A DNA stretch of 9,756 bases from JANNPJ01 sp031400005 (lineage in GTDB: Bacteria; Actinomycetota; Actinomycetes; Actinomycetales; Kineosporiaceae). The position numbers were made by a program, and so were the translations under genes. Shown here piece by piece: positions 5,138-9,756 of the stretch. Numbering within the stretch: the stretch's first letter is position 1; each line of letters starts with the position of its first letter. The notes beneath the pieces are model-generated. The model worked only from the letters and a program-made list of their open reading frames with translations. It did no database searches and was not told where the DNA came from. The stretch lies in assembly GCA_031400005.1 (NCBI GenBank), contig JANNPJ010000184.1, positions 1 to 9,756 on the forward strand, given 5' to 3'.

Positions 5138-6895
5138 CTACGGGCCGAAGGCAGTCAGGAACCGGTCGCGGAACGAGTTCATCGGCCAGACCGGGGCTTT
5201 CGGATCGGGGTTGAGCCCGTCCGTCCAACCCCAGCTGGAGACCCGATCCAGGACGGCGGGGTCCTGGGCGACGATCGCGATCGGCACATCCCGGCTGACA
5301 CCCGTACCGGTGACGATCGGGGCGGGCTGGTGGTCGCCCAGGAAGACCAGCACGAGGTTCTTGTCACCGTACGTCTCGACATACGAGATCAGCATATTCA
5401 GCGTGTACTCGATCGACCGGCGGTACTCGGTGCGTACTCGGCTGGGATCGCGCCAGACGACGCCCGGCTTCTCTCCCGCCGCGGGCATCCCGTCGAAGAT
5501 CGAGCCGTTGCCAACGTCCTGCCAGTCGACCAGTTGCGGAATCGGCGCCCAGGGCGCATGACTGGAGACGAGCGGGATCACGGCCATCACCGGGGCATGA
5601 TCCGACTTCGCCCGCTCCCTGCGCTGGAAGACCGACAGCGCGAACTGGTCCGGCATCGGGGCCCAGGAGAAGGACGGGCCGCGATATCCGAGGTCCTTCT
5701 TGGCGTAGATCGTGTCCAAGCCGTAGAACAGGCCTTCCGGCCAGGCCCGGGTGACGCCGGGCATCACCCCGACGGCTCGCCAATCCGCGCGCTGGAAGGC
5801 GCCATTGAGGGTGAAGCGGTCGGTGGTGACAAGGTTGTTGTAGCGCTGCTGGTTGTTGATCCACAGCCCGGAGAGCAGCGTGGAGTGGGCCAGCCAACTA
5901 CCGCCACCGGCCGTCGGCGACGTGAGAAAACCACTACGCGCGGCGTACCCGGCGGCGTTCAGCCGTTCGGTTCCGGCGTCGAGCACCGCATCCACCTGGG
6001 GGGCCATCGCCGGGTCCTCGATTGCCGAGCGCCCATAACTCTCGACCAGAGCGATCATCACGTCCTTGCCCCGCAGACCGGTCAGCAACTGATCACCTGG
6101 GGTGTTGCGGAAGGCATCGACGGACGCTTCGGCGGCGAACGTCCGCTGATCGCGCAGTCCTTTGTTGATCTGAACTGCCTTGTCCCGGGCGAGGGTAGCC
6201 GCGCTACTGGCGGCGAGCGGCGCGCCGTCGACCTGGATCCCCAGCACGGAGCAGGCGACCCAGACCACCCCGAGCGCCGCCACCACACCTGTCGCTCTGC
6301 GGCCGCGCCGGGCCACCCGGTCGGCCAGCCGCAGGACCGAGAACACCATCAGGACGGGTATGGCGACGGCGAGCACGCCGACCGCGATCACCACCGCCAT
6401 CGCCTGGCCCCGACCCATGGACGACGTCAGGAACGCCGCGCCGTCCGAGAGGTAGGCCCAGTCGAGAACTGGATCGGACGGCCGGACGAGAACCGCGTAA
6501 AACCCCATGTCGGCGATCTTCACAATGGTGAGCAGACCGAGGATCGTCCCGGCCAGAACCGCCACCACCTGCCTCGCCCTCGTCGGCAGGAGCAGAACCA
6601 GGGCGGCGCCGAGCAACCCCTCAACCGGGAGCCGGATGAATGCCTCCGGCGACAGGTGGTCCACCTGGTTCGGAGCGACCAGGGCAAAAAACACGAGTAG
6701 GCAGGCCACCCCGGTGGTTAGCCACCCCGCAACCCGACGCATCCCCCGGCGCCCGCCGTCCGTTCGGAGATCACCGCTGTCCGAATCGGAAATGGCAGCA
6801 GGAGCAGGGACGTCGTCCTTTCGCGGGGTCGAGTCGTCGGTCATCATCGGCTCGTTCTGGGCCGATGCCCGACGGTGACCAGCGAAGATCGACAA
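5138..6895 (-). CDS. Membrane-anchored sulfatase/LtaS-like protein
   Basis: A 585-residue alkaline-phosphatase-superfamily protein (Pfam sulfatase, LtaS-like layout). The N-terminus is polar; about five hydrophobic segments follow (roughly 57-77, 90-106, 110-127, 164-188, 202-220), then an extracytoplasmic catalytic domain from about 275. Visible metal-site candidates are Glu285 in MIALVESYGRS, His446 in PLVSSHAPWAP, and Asp521/His522 in VFLGDHQPAP. GGGSWLAHSTLLSG (331-344) is the likely nucleophile region, with Ser or Thr. Relatives transfer phosphoglycerol or phosphoethanolamine groups to surface polymers, or hydrolyse sulfate or phosphate esters; the reaction here is open. TTG at 6895 has GGAAAGGA 9 bases ahead (6912-6905), the best ribosome site in the window; ATG at 6847 (569 residues) has none. 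It follows the glycosyltransferase by 74 bases and ends 12 bases from the converging WYL gene. Confidence 0.85.
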   Translation of the reverse strand: MSIFAGHRRASAQNEPMMTDDSTPRKDDVPAPAAISDSDSGDLRTDGGRRGMRRVAGWLTTGVACLLVFFALVAPNQVDHLSPEAFIRLPVEGLLGAALVLLLPTRARQVVAVLAGTILGLLTIVKIADMGFYAVLVRPSDPVLDWAYLSDGAAFLTSSMGRGQAMAVVIAVGVLAVAIPVLMVFSVLRLADRVARRGRRATGVVAALGVVWVACSVLGIQVDGAPLAASSAATLARDKAVQINKGLRDQRTFAAEASVDAFRNTPGDQLLTGLRGKDVMIALVESYGRSAIEDPAMAPQVDAVLDAGTERLNAAGYAARSGFLTSPTAGGGSWLAHSTLLSGLWINNQQRYNNLVTTDRFTLNGAFQRADWRAVGVMPGVTRAWPEGLFYGLDTIYAKKDLGYRGPSFSWAPMPDQFALSVFQRRERAKSDHAPVMAVIPLVSSHAPWAPIPQLVDWQDVGNGSIFDGMPAAGEKPGVVWRDPSRVRTEYRRSIEYTLNMLISYVETYGDKNLVLVFLGDHQPAPIVTGTGVSRDVPIAIVAQDPAVLDRVSSWGWTDGLNPDPKAPVWPMNSFRDRFLTAFGP

Positions 6896-6904
6896 CCTCG
6901 ATGG

Positions 6905-6912
6905 TCCTTTCC
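6905..6912 (-). promoter_or_regulatory. Ribosome binding site deciding the TTG start
   Basis: Minus-strand GGAAAGGA, 9 bases before TTG at 6895. A small hairpin, TGGGG-TGAG-CCCCA (6918-6931), sits just upstream. The rest of the 74-base gap 6896-6969 shows no clear TANNNT promoter box, so the gene may be read from upstream. Confidence 0.45.
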
Positions 6913-6969
6913 GTCGGTGGGGTGAGCCCCATTCGGCATACGCCAGTCGACCGCCCTCAGGTCAGGTGA

Positions 6970-8667
6970 TCAATGACACCGGGCGACAGCAAAGCCGTAG
7001 ACCGGAATTCTGCGGCAATTGCTCGGTCCTAGCCGAGTGACCATGCTGGACGCCTGCTCCTCCACACGAGGATGGGTCACACTCGGGTAGTAGATCACGA
7101 CCTCGGTACCCGTCCTGGCAGCGCCGCCCTGAGCCGCCTTCAGGTAAGAGCCTACGCTCCGGAACCGAACTATCTGGCGGTACACGGAGGTCAAGGCCGG
7201 ATCGTTGTCCGCCCGGCCGCTGGCGGCCTTCCACTTCTCCGGCGGGTTGCTGCCGAGGACGACGAACGTGGCATCGGGCCGCTCGGCCTGCACGGTGATC
7301 AGGTAGTCGAGAAGCCCGCGAAAGTCGGTCTTGTAGGGGTGGGACAGACCGAGCGTGGTGGGGACCAGGCTCAGACCGAGGAGCACGACGGTCGCGACGG
7401 CGACCTGACGCCGTCCGGCCGCAGTCCCGACCACCGCGGCGGCGAGGAAGATCACACCCCAGATCAGGGCCGGCGTCACAATCACCATGTTGCGCAGGGT
7501 CCAGAGATGCTGCCACTGCGAGACCCCGAACACCAGCACAATCACGATCAGCGCGAGCGCCAGCAGAACGGCGGCGGCCTGCGCCTCCCTCGTCCCGCCG
7601 TCCCGCGTCCCGCCGTCTTGCAACTCCCCCGGCGAGTCGGCCCGCGCTTTTCCCGGCGAGTCGACCAGCGCCTCCCGCGCCTCGTCGTGCTGAGATGCCT
7701 GCCGTCGAGCTCGATACCCGAATCCGGCCGCCACCAGGCCGAGCACCACAACGGCGAGCAGGCCGATCGGGGAGGTCCAGGCGAACCCGTCGCTGTAGGT
7801 CGTCATGCCGCCGGAGCTGAAGGTCGTGGTGGCCAGATCCCAGACGTCCTCGCCGTCGGGTGCCTGAATCCAGTCGGTTCCCGAGGCGAACCCCGGCTGG
7901 CTGAGACCCCGCAGTAGCCAGGCACCCTGCAGGGCGCACCCGAGCGCCGCGAGCGCCACCCAGGCCAGAATCCGGCGGCCGCGGATGGCCGCAGGTGCGC
8001 CCGGCGTGCGAACCAGAGTGATGACGGCGAGCACGATCACCGCGCTGACCGTGAGGACGGCGCCGAAAAGGTGTGCCGTCGCCGCCAGCGCGACCCATCC
8101 GGTCCAGGCCAGGTAGATCCTGCGGGGTACGCCATCACCAGAATCACCAGAAAGCAGCAGCGCCGCGCGAAGCGTCACCATCGTGAGCCCGACCGAACCC
8201 AGCAGCAGAAGTGCGTAGCTTCGCGTCTCCACCGAGTACACAATCGAGGTGCCGCTGGCCGCCATCGCGGCGGTGAGCGCCCACCGGAGGTGATCGCCGA
8301 ACCGAAGGGCGGCCAGACCCCGGTAGGTGATCGGCACCGCGATCACCGCGCAGAGCGTGCTCAGCAGCCGGGTCCACACGTCCTGAGTGCTGCCGAGCTT
8401 CGTCCAGACCCAGAGCAACCCCGCATAGAACGGCGTGTGGACCTCGGTCGAGCCGATTCGCAGCAGCTGTCGAAAGCTGCCGGATGACTGGTTGACCGAG
8501 AACAGTTCGTCGATCCAGTAGCTCTGCCGCCCGAGCATCACCAACCGGACGATCACCGCGGCCACGATCACCAGGCCGACCAGGACGAGAAACCCGACCG
8601 ATGGACGAGGGCCGGAACCTGCTGCGGACGGTGTCGACGCGGAAGGTCGGCGCATCAAGGACGGCAC
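6970..8667 (-). CDS. GT-C membrane glycosyltransferase (GT39/ArnT-like)
   Basis: A 565-residue integral membrane protein with about 10-12 hydrophobic segments. It has the GT-C hallmarks: an acidic pair in the first outer loop, GRQSYWIDELFSVNQ (46-60, Asp53-Glu54), then HTPFYAGLLW (77-86) and VETRSYALLLL (146-156). Such enzymes use a polyprenyl-phosphate sugar on the outer face and glycosylate proteins, lipids or polymers. The C-terminal ~130 residues after the last membrane segment form a soluble extracytoplasmic domain. Residues 336-360 are a repetitive polar loop (DSPG twice, DGGTR twice). GTG at 8667 is chosen because TAGGGT lies 7 bases before it; ATG at 8655 is the alternative. Only 10 bases separate it from the upstream kinase stop. 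Donor and acceptor are unknown. Confidence 0.82.
   Translation of the reverse strand: MPSLMRRPSASTPSAAGSGPRPSVGFLVLVGLVIVAAVIVRLVMLGRQSYWIDELFSVNQSSGSFRQLLRIGSTEVHTPFYAGLLWVWTKLGSTQDVWTRLLSTLCAVIAVPITYRGLAALRFGDHLRWALTAAMAASGTSIVYSVETRSYALLLLGSVGLTMVTLRAALLLSGDSGDGVPRRIYLAWTGWVALAATAHLFGAVLTVSAVIVLAVITLVRTPGAPAAIRGRRILAWVALAALGCALQGAWLLRGLSQPGFASGTDWIQAPDGEDVWDLATTTFSSGGMTTYSDGFAWTSPIGLLAVVVLGLVAAGFGYRARRQASQHDEAREALVDSPGKARADSPGELQDGGTRDGGTREAQAAAVLLALALIVIVLVFGVSQWQHLWTLRNMVIVTPALIWGVIFLAAAVVGTAAGRRQVAVATVVLLGLSLVPTTLGLSHPYKTDFRGLLDYLITVQAERPDATFVVLGSNPPEKWKAASGRADNDPALTSVYRQIVRFRSVGSYLKAAQGGAARTGTEVVIYYPSVTHPRVEEQASSMVTRLGPSNCRRIPVYGFAVARCH
7591..7663 (-). repeat. In-frame direct repeats within the glycosyltransferase
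   Basis: Two 15-bp units, 7591-7605 and 7606-7620, share 13 bases (CGTCCCGCCGTC at 7591-7602 and 7606-7617) and encode DGGTR-DGGTR. Next to them CCCGGCGAGTCG occurs at 7628-7639 and 7652-7663, encoding the two DSPG motifs. All spacings are multiples of 3, so the frame is kept. The region is a predicted polar loop. Confidence 0.75.
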
Positions 8668-8674
8668 AGAGTGG

Positions 8675-8680
8675 ACCCTA
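8675..8680 (-). promoter_or_regulatory. Putative -10 box for leaderless glycosyltransferase mRNA
   Basis: Minus-strand TAGGGT, 7 bases before GTG at 8667. Its TAG is also the stop codon of the kinase gene (8680-8678), so its match to a -10 could be partly accidental. Supported by the same arrangement at three other genes; no clear -35. Confidence 0.35.
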
Positions 8681-9756
8681 GCGATCCGAAACGGCGGCCA
8701 GGTCGGCGAACACCGGTTTCAGGGCCGGGTAGAGCCGGCGGTAGGCGGCGAACAGCCGCTCGTAGGTCGAGGCCACCTCGGGGCGCGGCTGCACCACCCG
8801 GCTCGTTCCGGTCATCGCCGCGGCCGCCGCCGGGATGCCCGCGGCGCCCTGCCCACCGGCCCAGGCTCGGGCGATCACCGCGGCGCCGAGGGCACTCACC
8901 TCCTGCTGCGCGCCGATCTGCACCGGGAGCTGGCTGATATCCGCGACCACCTGGATCCAGAGCCGGCTACGCGAGCCACCGCCCATCGCTCGCAGTAGTG
9001 AAACCCTCTGTCCGGTAGCCTTTTCCAGGCCCTCCAGATGCAGCCGTAGCTCGAACCCGACAGCTTCCAGGATGGAGCGGTACAGGTGCGCCCGGGTGTG
9101 CCCGCCGTGCCAGCCAACCGTTGCGCCACGGGCAGCGGCATCCCAGTACGGCGTCTGCGCGGCGTTCCAGTACGGCAACGTCAAGAGGCCGTCGGCCCCC
9201 GGCGCAAGCGCGGCGGCCGCGGCTTCCAGCGCCGGGTCCGGGGCACCGGCCAGCGCCGGGTCGCCGAACTGCTGGCGGAACCAGTCGGCCAGGTAGGCCG
9301 CGGAGTTGAGGATCGTCTCCAGCACATAGGTGCCCGGCACCGCACCGGCCAGCGTCCGGAACGCGGGATCGCACTGATAACTGTCTGTCTGGACGCCGAG
9401 CACCATCGAGGTACCGAGGTTGAGGTACCCGATGCCGGGTGCGGTCACGTTGGCGCCGATTCCGGCCGCCTGTCCGTCACCGATCCCGGCGATCAGCGGC
9501 GGCCCGGTACCGCCGGGGAGGATTCGCAGGCCCAGCGCAGCGGCGACCGTGCTGCCGAGGCGCCCTGACTCCTCCCCGGCGGTACACAGTTGCGGCAACT
9601 GCTCCACCCGAACCCCCGCCATCGCCAGTAGCTGCGGCGACCAGGTCAGCCGGCGCAGGTCCAGCAACCCCAGGGTGTCCGCACTGACGTGGCTGGTAAC
9701 CCATCGGCCGGTCAGCTTCCAGGACAGGTAGGCCTGGATGTCGCCGATGCGCGCGG
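8678..9756 (-). CDS. FGGY-family carbohydrate kinase, xylulokinase-like (5' end outside window)
   Basis: The C-terminal 358 residues of an FGGY kinase, which phosphorylates a sugar or polyol with ATP in the cytoplasm. The open frame runs off the right edge; the first visible residues are ARIGDIQAYLSWKLTG, the family's 'yl.wkLTG' helix. Then follow LIAGIGDGQAAGIGAN with the expected catalytic Asp (codon 9478-9476, matching Asp233 of E. coli XylB), YLNLGTS, and the adenine-site motif RAMGGGSRSRLWIQ, then EVSALGAAVIA. About 130-150 N-terminal residues should lie outside the window. The motifs are nearest to xylulokinase-type members, but the FGGY family varies in substrate and the choice is not safe from this part alone. 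A downstream glycosyltransferase starts 10 bases after the stop. Confidence 0.9.
   Translation of the reverse strand, partial: ARIGDIQAYLSWKLTGRWVTSHVSADTLGLLDLRRLTWSPQLLAMAGVRVEQLPQLCTAGEESGRLGSTVAAALGLRILPGGTGPPLIAGIGDGQAAGIGANVTAPGIGYLNLGTSMVLGVQTDSYQCDPAFRTLAGAVPGTYVLETILNSAAYLADWFRQQFGDPALAGAPDPALEAAAAALAPGADGLLTLPYWNAAQTPYWDAAARGATVGWHGGHTRAHLYRSILEAVGFELRLHLEGLEKATGQRVSLLRAMGGGSRSRLWIQVVADISQLPVQIGAQQEVSALGAAVIARAWAGGQGAAGIPAAAAAMTGTSRVVQPRPEVASTYERLFAAYRRLYPALKPVFADLAAVSDR

Noticed and set aside
5121..5145. Terminator between the converging WYL and LtaS-like genes
   Set aside because: Only a 4-bp AGAA/TTCT pairing is seen in the 12-base gap; too weak to call.
5330..6700. 456-codon + strand open frame opposite the LtaS-like gene
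   Set aside because: Shadow of the real minus-strand gene, whose catalytic motifs are clear; no protein motif of its own.
6962..8098. 378-codon minus-strand open frame overlapping the glycosyltransferase
   Set aside because: Same strand, other frame; Gly/Arg/Ala-rich without hydrophobic segments or motifs, whereas the 565-residue frame has GT-C motifs.

Overview
The window is GC-rich (about two thirds G+C by eye) with the codon usage, GTG/TTG starts and protein families of an actinobacterium (Actinomycetota); I cannot place it lower than phylum. The first ~70 bases are clearly AT-richer and encode a piece of a different gene, so the left edge is a junction.

Layout. 2-85 (+): a fragment of maltooligosyl trehalose synthase (TreY-like), joined inside a short shared sequence to 72-242 (+), the C-terminal tail of an L,D-transpeptidase. 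A strong hairpin (256-280) separates this from a block on the minus strand. Reading that block in its own direction: an alpha/beta hydrolase (4121-3273), a 14-TM DHA2-type drug exporter (3152-1599) and an Eis-family GNAT acetyltransferase (1560-286). Divergent from the hydrolase is a HTH-WYL (YafY-type) regulator (4163-5125, +). The right part, also on the minus strand, runs FGGY carbohydrate kinase (9756-8678, start outside the window), GT-C/GT39-type membrane glycosyltransferase (8667-6970) and an LtaS/sulfatase-fold membrane protein (6895-5138), whose end converges on the WYL gene with only 12 bases between.

The most interesting part is 3153-4162. The exporter promoter and the WYL promoter carry the same 29-base element (23 of 29 bases identical), a dyad ATCAGG-N11-CCTGAT, at the same distance (7 bases) from a TAGNNT -10 box, which is followed 6-7 bases later by the start codon. 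This predicts leaderless transcripts and one regulator, most simply the WYL protein, controlling itself, the hydrolase and the exporter/Eis pair: a self-contained putative drug or xenobiotic response module (sensor, hydrolase, efflux, acetylation). Between the hydrolase stop and the exporter operator lies an array of 16-bp units, each a small inverted repeat, whose stems differ by compensatory base changes.

TAGNNT boxes 6-7 bases before the start codon are also seen for the Eis and glycosyltransferase genes, so leaderless initiation seems common in this genome. The glycosyltransferase and LtaS-like gene may act together in making a surface glycopolymer, but this is inference from order only.
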